Origin: Polytrichum commune
Taxonomy: Eukaryota > Streptophyta > Polytrichopsida > Polytrichales > Polytrichaceae
Assembly: GCA_950295325.1 (NCBI GenBank)
Contig: OX485803.1
Location: forward strand, 52,591,554-52,655,553
Length of the DNA: 64,000 nucleotides
Direction: 5' to 3'
In this document: in pieces, positions 1 to 12,528 of the stretch
Layout of the letters: each line of letters opens with the position of its first letter
Numbering within the stretch: position 1 is the first letter of the stretch
Notes under the pieces: model-generated
What the model was told of the DNA's origin: nothing
Seen by the model: the letters and a program-made list of their open reading frames with translations, nothing else
The model's database searches: none
Position numbers and translations under genes: made by a program

Positions 1-2506
1 GACTTGGCCGGCACGGGGCTTGCACACAAGAACATGCTGGAGCCTGTTATTTCGCAGTTACACCGAAACAGATGTCAGGCTGATCAAAATCACATGAGGT
101 CTCAGGGAGGCAGTAGTAGGTCGACCTCACGCAGCATCATATCTCCTCCAGACAGTACAGCCAATCGAAGCATCGTTAGTAGTGTTCAAGAAAATCTCGT
201 CGGCAGTGTCAATAATGTCACAGCCTGCACCACTAGCTCGGACCATGCGACTAGCGAGAGCCGCCTCTTCACGCAAGAAAGCGTAATAAATGAAGACAAT
301 GAGGAGGAGGATCCAGATTCTTCGACTTCCACTACAAGCGCAAGCCGATCTAACCACAAACACTGCAGGCCGCTGCCGATGTTCTTCTCGAGCTTCACCC
401 ATGCGGAGCTGGAGCAGGCCACTCTAGGGTTCACAAAACCGTTAGGAGAGGGCGGATTTGGTGTAGTGTACGAAGGGGAGCTTGCCAACGGTACTAGAGT
501 AGCCGTGAAGGATTTGAAGCTGGCGAATATGAGCCCTGAGGACCGGCACCGCATCCAGAGATCGTTCGGGGCGGAGGTCCAGACTCTTGGACTCATCCAC
601 CATGTCAACTTGGTGCGATTGCTTGGTTACTGTACCGAAGAGGAGCATCACATGCTGGTTTACGAGTTCATGCCGAACTCGTCTCTTGACAAGTGGCTCT
701 TCGGTAGCGATCCGCAGCGAATCTTGGACTGGCCGAGTCGTATGCACATTGCTGTGAAAATCGCCCGAGGTTTGGAGTACCTCCACATGGGGTGCAGCCA
801 GACGGTGGTACATTTAGATGTGAAGCCGCAGAACATCCTCCTGGATGCTAACCTTAACCCGAAGCTGGCAGATTTCGGCATCGCCAGACTCATGGACATT
901 GAGGAGAATCTGGTGGGTGTTTCATTGCGGCATTTTGCTTTTGGTCATGTTTCTGTGCAGATGTTTTGTGCACAATTTCACGATTCCACACAACTTGTGC
1001 AGGTTTTTGTACACAATTCCCAGGACAAGGTTCACGTGATCTTATCACTAGTTCTTTTCTAGACTCGTGGACATCGAGGAGAGTGTGGTATACGCAGGTG
1101 TTTCATTGCGACATTGTTTCTGTGCAGATTTTTGTGCACAATTCCACAGTTCCACAACGTTTAAAATTCTGTACAGAAACATGAGAGACAATTTCTACAA
1201 TGTTGTCATTTCAATTTATGCAGATGTTGTGGAAAGGATATGCATAAATGGAAATGACGATATGCATTTATGGAAATTTCTGCACAGAAACATGAGCGAC
1301 ATTTGTATCTCAAATGGAAATGGGACTTGTGGAATCTGCAAAAGTAGGTATTTCCACAATTCCAAAATCCCACAAATCTTCCACTAAGTAGACAATATTA
1401 TGAGCTGCGAAGCTGGTATTATATACCCACATCAATAGATTTTATAATGAAGAGACCAGTGGAAAGACCACACAATTCTCTTAGTGATACTTCGGGAGTT
1501 CTATACTTAAGATTTTAACTAAGAGCATGGTAATAGGCATTCCACATAGATTATATGAAGTCGCCATCTGAACATTGTAAGCCCAGCCAAAAGTTCAAGC
1601 TCTCAAGTTTAAAGCGACTCCAGTAAACAAGCATGAGTATGAGGTTCCTTGCCAATGGAGGGCTCCTTTTTTCAAACTCTCAATCTTCGAGCTCTCTAGT
1701 GTTTTAAGGGGGCATTAGGTCTCAAGAGTACAACTGACAGCGTGAAAACCTTGAAACTGTGACTGTCTTCAGGCGACAATCACTGTGGCACAAGGGACAC
1801 GAAGTTACATGGCACCTGAAATCCACACAATAGGTTCAGTGTCAGTCAAGACGGATGTCTATAGCTTTGGCGTCCTCCTGATGGAAATCATCAGGGGCAA
1901 ATCAAATGTCAATATACAGCATCAAGATGAGGCGAGGCGGTTCTTTCCCTCCTGGGCTAAGGATAAATTTCGGCGAGGCCGGTACCTGGATGCAGTTCAA
2001 GATATTAACAACTCAGTGCACTTGATCCCCCAATTCCAAAAAGAGGAGGCCAAGAAGATGTTGTACATTGCAGTTTCTTGCATTCAAGTGAGTGCTCCAA
2101 CAAAATCATTCATCTCCCAAAACTTAAGGAATGGCTTCCTGCAAATAGTTTTGTGCTTTCTAATGCTGCAACCCAATCTAGTAACTGAATCATTTAGTTT
2201 TTATAATACTCTACAGTCTTTATAACCCAGCACCTTAGAGGCAGCTTGAGTACATCAAAATGAAAATATTGTAGGGAATGTTTCAATTTGTCAAACTAAA
2301 ATAGAATGATCAGAGGTGGACATGATTGCCAGTGAATACTAAAATGACCTGCCTGTTGATTTTAGGATGAGATGGAGAGGAGGCCAGACATGAAGACTGT
2401 ATTGCATATGCTTGAAGGTCGTGCAGACGTGCCAATGCCAAATCCTCGCCGCCACAGCATCAGTTCAAGCTCCATGAGGTGTCGTCAAGAGCCTTTTGCA
2501 AGATGA
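1..2506 (+). CDS. Receptor-like protein kinase, non-RD type, 3' part (5' end outside window)
   Basis: Serine/threonine kinase of the plant receptor-like family, expected to relay an extracellular signal from the plasma membrane. Exons are 1-912, 1773-2087 and 2366-2506, with GTGGGT and GTGAGT donors, CAG and TAG acceptors, and phase 0 at both junctions. The frame is open to the window edge, so any ectodomain and membrane helix lie upstream. Numbering from base 4: a Ser/Thr-rich juxtamembrane stretch (about 1-120), glycine loop GEGGFG at 148-153, ATP-anchoring Lys 169 in VAVK, catalytic loop HLDVKPQN from 270 and DFG at 290. Exon 2 supplies APE and the DVYSFGVLLMEII segment; exon 3 begins DEMERRPDM and ends at TGA. 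HLD instead of HRD makes it a non-RD kinase, as in SD2-5-like and LRK10-like families. All catalytic residues are present. The subfamily is an inference. Confidence 0.9.
887..1160 (+). repeat. Tandem duplication of a kinase exon-intron junction
   Basis: The end of the first kinase exon plus the start of its intron (from 887) recurs 175 bp later (from 1062). Both copies read GACTC(A/G)TGGACAT(T/C)GAGGAGA, then TGTTTCATTGCG, TTTCTGTGCAGAT and TTTGTGCACAATT. The second copy lies inside the intron and keeps a potential GT donor (GTATAC). Using that donor would put an in-frame TAG (1060-1062) into the message, so the donor at 913 must be the productive one. Confidence 0.8.
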
Positions 2507-3086
2507 GGCAGATTTCTCAGAATGCTTGTACACTAATATGGGCTGCTCATGTACATATTCGATTTTTACTCAAATTAGGTCTTCATTACTGGGATTTCCA
2601 CTTTTAGCTTTAATGTAGAAACCCACTAAGTAAACAAAAAGTTCACAGTAATTGGATGAGCCAAATACACACAACTACGAGCTGGATATGTGGAAGAAAT
2701 GTATCATTCCTGGTTCAAGGAACAGAGCAGACTCAGATATTGGCAAATCGTCATCATAGTCTTTGGAGGACAAATGATGTCTTTATGTATCAAAGAGTTG
2801 TGTCAGGTTTTTTCTATGTACAACTCCATAGCATGTCCAAACTGAAACACCACGTTTATCCTGTAGTAGAAGATTTTGAGCATTTTCATCTTGCAAATGT
2901 ATGTTTAAATGTTGACTATGAGACCTACAGTTTTTATACAATCATCATTCACAAAAAGCACACTACATGTACACGCAATGATTTGGAAGATGGTAATCAT
3001 GGACACTAATAAAAATAAAAATGAACTAATTCTAAATCCCACCTGAAGAAAATGAGTATACTCACAATAACATATGATACTCCAAA
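2507..3086. other. Convergent intergenic spacer
   Basis: About 580 bp between the stop codons of the rightward kinase gene and the leftward ETF-QO gene. It should hold both 3' UTRs. I see no conserved reading frame or repeat in it; the 117-codon open frame at 2656-3009 has no family resemblance. Confidence 0.6.
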
Positions 3087-6000
3087 TCACATTATGGTAT
3101 AACCTGGACCACCACCTCCCTCAGGCACAGTCCATTGAATGTTTTGTGTCGGATCTTTTATATCGCAAGCCTGAAATGGACAAGAATATAAGTGTAAGCG
3201 AACTACTTAGATCTTCCCTGTAGAGCTACTTGTATCACATGAACTTAGTCTAGTCAATATGTGCAGGGAGAAGGGCTTGAGATAGATGTGTGTATTGTAG
3301 TAGTACAGCCATTACACCACTTTGTGAATACTGAATTCTGACGAATGAACTCACCTTACAATGGAGGCAATTTTGAGCATTGATACTGAGTTTAAGCTGG
3401 TCATTCTCATCTGCAACATATCTTTAGGCCACACCACATAAATAGAGTCAATCGAAGGATCTCTAGCGATCATAAGACTTTGAGATGCATGATACCCAAT
3501 ATCAACACATGCACTATGTACGCACTTTCAAGCTTGTTATAGTGCTCCTGATGGAAGGGATGAATTATAGCACTTTGGACTAGAACTTCTGATCAGACAA
3601 TAGAGTTATCTTTTAATTCAACTGGAGTTCTGGTCAGGGGTTGGTTGCATACAAAACTTTCCATGTTTGATAAGTGTTCAGTGCATGCTTGGAGTCTGTG
3701 TGGAGGTTTGAATGAAGAACATTCTATATTGGTTCATTGGGGGCCACTCATATTGGCATGCCAAGAGCTGCTAAAATGAGTTTAACCCCCAATGAACCGA
3801 TATAGTATGTTCTTTGTTCAAACCTCCACACCAACTGTATAATAACTCTAATCAGTTAACCTATAAGTAGCAACCATTTTAGGAGACATCTCAGGAGACA
3901 AATTTTAAAATCCATTTTGGTTTGTATTTGATAGAGACACTATCTTGCCAGTAGTCCTTCATCATGAGTTCTTACATTTTTCAGTGACTTTGATCTAATA
4001 AATGGGTGCACCCTATTTTCCTGTCAAGTTTTACTGCATCACCAGTTTCTCAGGTATAGATGGTCTCTCATTCTTCCTCTTGCTTGAAGCATTCCATAGT
4101 AGCTTTGGCTCTCTGACAACCCATCAAAATACGATTCTTCATTGGTATTACACGGTTTCTCTTCTTGTTCATATTTTACAAGTCTTGAAAAACTGACACA
4201 GCTTGAAGTATCTGGATTTGCAGGGATGGATTCAAATTCCAGTCTAGAACTAGATTTATCACATGAATTTCACCATATCTTTAGTTGCACACTGTTGAAG
4301 GCTGTTCACCAATGAGAGTTGAGTCTTCTATATTATGCGAAGGAATGTTGAGTATCCTTGAAGGTTCTGAGTACGAAACCCAAATAGTACAGAGTTACTC
4401 CTAAGATGATTATATAATTGAAAATTATTTTTGTTACTTTGTGGACTTATTTTCTCGTGAGGGGCTGTGTAAAGAGGGCATACTCATAGACACGTGCTGG
4501 GCAGTATCGAGACTCAGGACCACCAAATTGGGGTAAATTTACAGCTTCTGGAACTTCAGGATCATGTAATCGCAAATGAGGTGGTTGATCATGCTCATGG
4601 TTTGTACTACTCCTGCAAATGTGCATCAAGCCATCCACCAAAGTACATATAAGAGATTCTGTTGTTGCTTCTTGTGAAATTTTTATCAATGAAATTGAAG
4701 GCCTACAGCTACACTAGATTATCCTATTAATGTGGGAGGAAAATTATTGTTGACACAAATAATGCAGGCCACTGCAATTGTCTAGTCAGGGGGGGAATAA
4801 TGTGGGCCCAAGGCCCTGAGTCTTTCCGTAAGTCTTCCTGGGGACTTCCGATCTGACCAACACCTTGAGTATTAGGTCAAGGACAAAAGTAGCATAAGTT
4901 AAAAATAGTCACCCACATCAATTTCCTACCAAAAAGAATTTGATGAGGTCCACATTAGTTTTAAACTAGAGATTTGGCACGGGTTGACGATTAGTGTGGG
5001 TTCTAGAGAATTACTATGACCCACACTAATAGGACAATTTAGTGTACAATGACAGACAAGTTTTACACACCACGGGAACAGGTACAACCTCTGAGTTTAT
5101 CTTTGGAAATGCCCACAATTGCATACAGCATTCAGTTCACCTACAAACTAAAATCATAATTCCTGAAAAAGTAAAAAAACTTTACCTGTAGAGTGATGTA
5201 AGTAGGTCAAAACTGATGACCCCATCTGGCTTTGGGTATGGGATTGGCTTGTGCTTCATTGCAGGCTGCAGAGAGCAAAGACATTATCTCAACAATTATC
5301 ATTAACAATCCACAACCACAGATAATATCAACTTCATAACCTTAAAATTTAAGTCCATTCCTTTATATTTCACAACTTTCAGGAATGAACTTTGACACCT
5401 TGAGCTATTTGCATCCACAATCCTAATTGTAGAAAAAGGTGGCACATCTCTAACCTCAGTAGAGTTGTGATCTGGAGGACCATGCTGTAATGTGAAAGGT
5501 ACCCTTCCCTTCATCAAGTAACTGTCACAAGAAATTATCTCCAAATCACTTCATAGATCCAAATTTAAAATCTAAAAGTAATAGGATAATCTCTCAATGC
5601 TTCTACTGTCAATACTGGAACCAAAATAAACTATGAAATACAACATGATATAATTTTTGCTTGCCAATTCCAACTAATTGTGTAGCAAACACTGACTGGC
5701 AAGTCATTTATTGATTAAGTTAAGAAAAAAAAAAGTGTCTTACTGGTCTAATCCTGCATGTGCCATGCCAGGTAATAAACCATAATGAAAAGCCTGCACA
5801 AAGAGAAAATCGAACGAAAATCAAAACTCTCTACATTGTTAGAACCTCAATCAGCAATTCATACTGTAATAGTTGATTAGACTCTAAGCACTACAACAAT
5901 TCCACATTCCAGAGGATATGAGATATCCAATTTGATTGAAAAGATTTTAAAGAGATGAGGTAGAAATGACCATACAGGACGTATGTTACGAACAGACTGA

Positions 6001-9000
6001 AGTTCCTTCCACACCCAAGAGCGCTGCAATAAATTCCAGTAATCATCCATACTTGGTTGCTCTGAGATTTCCAGTGCTTCAAACGCCGCCTCTGCTGCAA
6101 GCATACCTGCATTGATTACCAAATACTAATTAAGCCTTAAATTACCAGGGGTGTGTTTATACAGGATACATAACAATTTGTACGAACCCACAACAAATTT
6201 TGACATAAAATTTCATTTTGTTTATGATAATTGAATCATATCGAGCACAGCCTATCGCAAAGAGGAAATGAAAAATAGTCATAGGTGACAACAGTGATTA
6301 GATATACGTGGTATGGAATTGAGTGTAGGTATTTTGTACAAGCTCAGACTTTGTTATACACTTATGTTCTGATTGGCATGATGCATATGATAAATGTGCT
6401 AATTTTAGACAAGGGTCACTTTTTACACTTTCAGCTAAAAATATCAAGTAAGCTTATACCCCTCCATAATATGACACCTTAGGACCAAAATGATCCTCTC
6501 AGGCCTTTAAGAGGTAAACAATGACAATGGCTTTGCAATCGTAGCCCTTACCTTTTTAGTTTGAAATTCGGACAGAATGTTGACCAGCAAAGATTACCTG
6601 ATTTCATAGCAGTATGCGAGCCTTTGATTTTTGGAACATTGAGGAAACCAGCACTATCACCTAACAGAGCTCCTCCTGGAAAAGCCACCTTTGGTATAGA
6701 CTGCCAATCAAAATAGAGTTATTACCAATTAGCAAGATGATAACAGAGTGGAACAAGCACTTGAAGGATGAACCTTTTGACTTGCACATACAGAAATATA
6801 GGGTCTTTCCATTTGTAATTAAGAGTTAAGTCTTTGAGGAACATAATTGTAGTACTTGAAAGCCACCCTCATTCAGGGTGCGAGCACCATATTGGATCAC
6901 TTTTCCTCCCTCCAGTGTTGGTCGAATAGCAGGATGCTGTTTAAATTTCTGGCCACCCATCAAAACACAACACAAGCCCTTTCTGAGCAACTTTCGTGTT
7001 GAGCAACTCTCCAAGCAAAAAACTATGCCCAAAAATATACCAAAAACTTTCTGGGCCCTAGAAAGTACAACAATGCAACCCAGCTAATTTAAGCCCATTT
7101 TCTTGGAAGTATAAGAATGAAAACCATCAAACTGAACATAGCACACATAAGTTACAGAACAAGGTTGTAGAATCTGCAAAGAATGGACACTGCTTGCAGA
7201 AAATATAAGATTGGCAAGTTTTTGAGCATGAATAGGTCGAGATCATCTCAACAGTTTCCTGAAGAAGGAAGCTGCCAACATGGTCACTAAATTTTGATAA
7301 AACATTCCTGCAATAGCATTATCCTCCAATTCAATGTGACTTTTGGTACTCAACATGACTTTAGGTTAAGAGTTGGTTGTTTTGCATACAACACCTTCCA
7401 TGTTCAGTAAGTTTGTGGTGCATGCTTGGAGGTAGTAGTGTGGAGGTCTCGGAAAAACAGATTTCTATATTGGTATACAAAGGGTCAAACTCATTTTTAG
7501 TATGTCAAGAGGTGCTGAAATGAGTTTGGCGCTCAATGAACCAAAATAGGGTGCTTTTCATTCAAATTCAAACGCTACCTCTGAGCATGGAGCACAAGTG
7601 GGAAGATATTATTGATACTGTATGCAAAACAAGTCTTCAGGACCAAATCCTAACAAAAATTCCTGTTGAATTACAGGATAACTCTAGTAAGTCATGCATT
7701 TAATTTCTGGCAGAACAGGTGCCCGATTTGACAACAGCTTTTGGGCCAGCTTTACACAAATTATACTGATTCACACACCTGATACTCCTCGTACGGACTC
7801 AGATATGGGTTCTTGTAGTCCAGCGCAACCACAAGTCCAATGGCAACCTACAAAATTTGCAACACCTGCTGCACATTTAGAACCCAGGACATATTTGTGA
7901 TGAGTAGCTCATTGCATTTCAACCTACATAAATTGGTGACAAGAACAATCAACAGTATCACATAAGATCGATTAAATTTGAAGCAAACTAACCCTTGCAA
8001 GCCCAAGAATGGGAAAACTCTAATTTGGATGCAGTTGCTCCTTCAAAACTAATACTTTGGGCCAAAGTGCCTTCGTGACATGCTAAAATTAACCAAATGT
8101 AATCCTAACTTAGATTTGAGCAACTGCACATAATTAGGAAATATAGCTTGCCTGTTGATTTTCCATGTGATACAAAAATGATCCACCATAAGTACTGAAA
8201 TCCAGAGGCCACCCAACTGTGTGGAGAACAAAACCAGGCCGGTGCTTGCTCTCATCCACCTCCCATACCTGCACCCTACATGGAAATGAGACAAAATGCT
8301 GAAGCTACTCAGCATTCCAAAGCCTACAAAATATGGCCAATGATGTGATACATTGGATTGTCCTTTAAATCAACGAGACATTTACTCGGGTGTTGGTTGT
8401 TTTGCATATAACATGTTCCATGTTCGGTACATTTTCAGTGCATGCTTGGACTTGGTGTGGGTGTTTGAACAAAGAACATTCTATATCGGCTCATTGAGGG
8501 TCGAACTTATTTTGGTATGCCAAGAGGTGCTAAAATGAGTTTGGCCCTCAATGAAGCGAAATAGGTTGCTCTCCATTCAAATTCAAACACTACCTCCGAG
8601 CATGCACCACAATGGAAAGAAATTATTGATATTATAATCAATGGAAAATAATAGGGGATCAACTCCCGACAAAGAGCCCCATTGAGTCAAAGAGTAATTC
8701 TGTTGACTGCACAATTTCTTCTCCTGTGCATAGATTTGCTTGCAGAGAATCACCCTGTCCTGGAATGCATCCCCTTGTCTATAAGGTTCTGAAAGTGTAA
8801 TATCTGTGAATTCTTAGAATGCAGAAGCTTTGTTTTACAAACCACATCTATAGAGCATCTCCCTGAATACTAAAGCACACACTTCCAGAAAAGACATGTA
8901 ATCAGAGTTAATTGCTGTTACAAATTCAGGTCTAAAAGGCCAAACTCCATGTCTTCAAACAGCAATCTGGCCAGAACCCGCTACAAGGAGAACTTGGCAT

Positions 9001-12000
9001 TGAGTAGCGAAGGATGTGAAAATTAGTGCAAAAGAAGACCACTGAAAATTTCTGTTGTGCCAAACACCAGGGACAGAAGGACCTGGCCAACCATCAGCAA
9101 GTATGTCTCTATGGTGGAAAGTGGCTCAAACCTCCTTTATTCCTAGTGCATAAGTTTGATGTTGTGCCCCCACTTGTTCCCGTAACTGAAACTTCTTTAT
9201 TATTGTCTGCCCAAACCAAAACCACAAAGGATTAAAGGAGAGACAAGAGAAGTGTCACTGTAATGGAACTTTGGAATAGAGGTGTAACTTGATATTTTAT
9301 TAAGAGTGACTTCACTGTACAAGAGCCACCTGACAAATTAAGGATTAGAGCAAAACCTCAGAGAGTGAGCCCCTGCATCCTTCACCGAGAAGAGTAAGCC
9401 GGCCTGTGGTTCACAATTATGTTAGAAGTTCATCACAGTTTTTAATAAGGGTTGTCTATACATGGTAAAATACAGGTATAGTTGAATGTTCCAGAAGAAT
9501 GTAGCATGTAGGAATACCCTGACCTTGAGATATTCTTACATTCTAACCCTCACATTTTCCTGAGGATCATATGATGTCACTTTAGTATACCTGTGGGCTG
9601 CCAACATGCCATTGCTGTAAATGATCATTAGAAGCATATGATGTACTCAAAATGCATACCTTTCAACTCAATTCCCCTCTGGAAATTAGGCTTCCTTGAC
9701 CCATCCTTTGCAATGCCCATATCATTTGTAGCTATTCCCACAACCCGATCACCTTCATAGAGAATCTGCCATTCCAAAATATCCCTTGCATATGCTTCAG
9801 GCTGCTGGTCAACCACTACCTAATCTTTAACTTTCTACGTAAGGTTAAAACTGCATCCTTCCAATGCAAAAGCCATATGACAAGTAGCTGTACAGCAAGC
9901 CACAATAGATTGTGTCCTCTTTCATATTTCACTCTTGTTTGTATATGAGGTTCATTGAGAGGCCACCCAAATGCATGTTGAAGAACAGGAATTTCCTCTA
10001 TGTATTTACTAAGCAATTGATCACATTGAGGCTCTCTGCAATTAATGAAGTACAACACACAACATCTTCCCAATGATGGGACAGAGCCAATAGGCAATTT
10101 GCTTGGAAAACCAAAATTTCAGCATCGTGTGTTTTAAATGTCCATACCTCACTGGCTGCAAATCCTGGATAAATTTCAACCCCAAGCTCCTCCGCTTTAG
10201 CTCCAAGCCACCGCACTAGCTCACTTAAACTGTTGCATAATAGCACCACTACTTGTTATAAATAGAAAGCCTCCACAAGCATGCTTGTTCATTGGATTTT
10301 TGTTTAAATCACTACATGGAGAGAGAAAATATAAATCCAAATTTAATTGCTTTAAGATTCAAGGATCCTAAGGCTTGCAACAATTAGTAGCCACATAATG
10401 CGGAGCATTTCACCTTATTACATAGTTACCCTGGTTCTTGAAGGGGGATGGAAGAGGTATAGCACGCTTCTCAAAGAGCATCCAAAACTTATCTTCTGTG
10501 ACTGGCACCCTTACTGGAGCCTGCACACATAACAAAAGCGTGTCAACATATGAGGGTCATGCCACATAATTGGAAATATTGAAATCTAACAGCTGAGACA
10601 CTTTCCCTTACTTAGAATCCTTAAATTATTTCGTAAGGTATGAGCAACTATGGTATAAGGTCACTATCTAATGATTGGAGATAACCTTGAGGTTGTATAA
10701 GCTCAATGGAATGACTATCCTATAGATAGGAGAGCCTAGTAATTTCTCTATGTAATGTAACTCCCTATGTTATGTCTAGTAGTAACCTTGCTCAAGGTAC
10801 AAACAACAAGTGAGTTTGTTATGCAATAAAACTTGCTAAGGCTAACCACCAATATGGATGTGAGGATTTGCCTTAGAGGCATTGCACAGAATGAATTGAA
10901 CCGCAATCACCAAGTTGAATCAATTGCATAGTGTATTTACACAGTCATGTGGAACTTCATAATAATGAGATGTGAAATGCCAAGTACAACCTACAAGATA
11001 CCAAAACTTCAAGAAATGAATCTGGTGTTCTCAATATTAATTACCTACAATAAGCTTTTGAAGACTTACAAGTGAACTATGAGACCAACTACCAACTAGG
11101 AGACAGACAGTTAGTGATCTCAATCTGTAGTGGTCTTTTTTGATGGACTTGTTACAATTTGTGCACAGAATGCTCCAGGAAAGTAATGATTGAGATGAAG
11201 ATATCAGAATAACTTACGCCTTGCTCCTTCCAATCTGGGAAGAGCTCACTTAGGGCCCTTGTCTCAAAACAATTTCCAGATAAGATATGTGCACCTGTGG
11301 GATAAAAACAAGCTTTGTTAACAGTTCGTAAGCTAAACTGCCATTGCAGGGTCAGGATCCAAACATCTAAAAAAGAAAAAAGATGACGCCAATGTTGCCA
11401 CTGGCGTGATTTATGGTGTTGTTTCATCTTTAAGTCAGTCTAATTCTATATGTTACTACAAAAACGGGCATTCTGAGAATTAGAGGGCCTTCAACGACAA
11501 CTGCCTCCTTTCAAAGGTGAATTACACCTTGAACAAGGGCGGACAAACTGGCCCACACCTAATCTCCCTAGGCCCCCACATGGTTGGTTGAAATATCCGA
11601 ATCACCCGGATACTCCCACTATGATTGGGTGGACCATAGTGGTAGGTTGCATCGGATATCAAGTGCTAGGAAGGTCATCCCATCCTAGCACTATTCTGGC
11701 ATTAGGCACCTCAATCTCAGAGTTCTCATGGAATCCGGGTTAAGGCCTTGGGTTTAAGTCAACCCCTCCAAACAACTACAACCTATGTGACAATTGCAAA
11801 TATGTACAGGTTATGTAGGCTTCACAGAAAGCAGCAGCAGCACCAAGTTTGGCCATTGGTACAAAGACATTTATCTGTTTTGCAGTGAAAAATAATTGCT
11901 CGAGATTGATTGGCAAAAGGGGAAAATATAATAATGTTGACAAGATTAAGGTGGAGAGCTAACCAACTTCGGAAGCTTTTTCCACAATGCAAACAGAGAG

Positions 12001-12486
12001 ATCCTTGCCCTTCTCTTGACATAACTGCTTCAATCTGATAGCTGCCCCAAGGCCAGCTGGCCCCCCTCCCACAATCACCACATCGTATTCCATCACTTCT
12101 CGTGGCTCATGATCATTCGAAACATTGGACGAAAATCCTCGAATGCGCTTATTTCTCGCGAAATTACCCCCATGCCACAAGCCCATTACACTTAAACCTG
12201 CACTTGCTTGACCTAAAACCCTAGTATAGAGTTTGCTGGGTAGCATTTGAGCTTGGGTGAGCTCTTCATCACAGCAATTATAGCAAAACATCACACTTGT
12301 CAACGTCTCCTTTCCTGAAATTAGATTGTCTTGATAAGATTTATCCTTTTGATGTCCCTGCAATCCCGGTCGAAGAGAGAATGAATCCAGAACATTCTGA
12401 CAAGTGATCCCAAGCTTGGTGGATTGCTGTAATCTGCCAAGGAGAGGAGGAACTGACAACCCTCGACCTCGAATCAGACGTCCCAT
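3087..12486 (-). CDS. ETFQO: Electron-transfer flavoprotein:ubiquinone oxidoreductase (ETF-QO), mitochondrial, complete
   Basis: Inner-membrane flavo-iron-sulfur enzyme that passes electrons from ETF (amino-acid and acyl-CoA catabolism) to ubiquinone. Eighteen exons, high to low: 12486-11964, 11294-11218, 10520-10414, 10229-10148, 9765-9660, 9403-9357, 9206-9132, 8268-8152, 7847-7779, 6948-6856, 6700-6598, 6106-5976, 5793-5744, 5521-5455, 5265-5186, 4612-4484, 3421-3355, 3170-3087. Phases agree throughout and sum to 668 codons plus stop. An Arg/Ser/Leu-rich presequence precedes the FAD motif VIVGGGPAG (about residues 137-145). The 4Fe-4S ligands are the Cys of YCPARVYEY and the CLHCKAC cluster (637, 640, 643). 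The protein ends in [10 protein letters not shown], as in the family. An upstream in-frame ATG at 12528 would add 14 residues; I prefer 12486 because its N-terminus is the better targeting peptide. One intron has a GC donor. Confidence 0.97.
3601..3850. mobile_element. Foldback MITE in an ETF-QO intron, copy 1
   Basis: A 250-bp element ending in TAGAGTTAT at the left and its exact complement ATAACTCTA at the right. Its two halves are largely self-complementary: TGGAGGTTTGAA...TTGGTTCATTGGGGG pairs with CCCCCAATGAACC...TTCAAACCTCCA. It lies in the intron between exons 16 and 17. Related copies lie at 7314-7686, 8352-8702 and 23442-23585. It has no coding capacity. Confidence 0.8.
7314..7686. 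mobile_element. Foldback MITE in an ETF-QO intron, copy 2
   Basis: It shares AGTTGGTTGTTTTGCATACA, the GTGCATGCTTGGAGGTAG segment and the inverted second half (CTACCTCTGAGCATG) with the other copies, and ends GGATAACTCTA. It lies in the intron between exons 9 and 10. The left boundary is approximate because that end has diverged. Confidence 0.7.
8352..8702. mobile_element. Foldback MITE in an ETF-QO intron, copy 3
   Basis: Same family: TGTTGGTTGTTTTGCATATA, then CAGTGCATGCTTGGA, a central GGTATGCCAAGAGGTGCTAA, and an inverted CACTACCTCCGAGCATGCAC. It lies in the intron between exons 7 and 8. The ends are degraded, so the boundaries are approximate. Confidence 0.65.
11385..11775. repeat. Dispersed repeat in ETF-QO intron 1 (pair with 19262-19660)
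   Basis: About 390 bp that reappears in an intron of the alpha-glucosidase gene. Shared blocks include CAATGTTGCCAC/CAACATTGCCACC, GGTGTTG(T/C)TTCAT, CTTTCAAAGGTGA, ACCCGGATACTCCCAC/ACCCAGATACTCCCAC and GTGCTAGGAAGGTCAT/GTGTTAGGAAGGTCAT. Both copies are in the same orientation. I recognise no coding domain, so it may be an LTR or SINE fragment. Confidence 0.7.
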
Positions 12487-12528
12487 TGAATGACTCAAAA
12501 TAACCGATTGATTGCTCAGCCACTTCAA

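Noticed and set aside
9816-10097. Minus-strand frame with HAFGWPLNE, resembling the [13 protein letters not shown] segment, as a duplicated exon
   Set aside because: Similarity ends after a few residues, it lies in an intron out of order, and the true segment is in exon 8.
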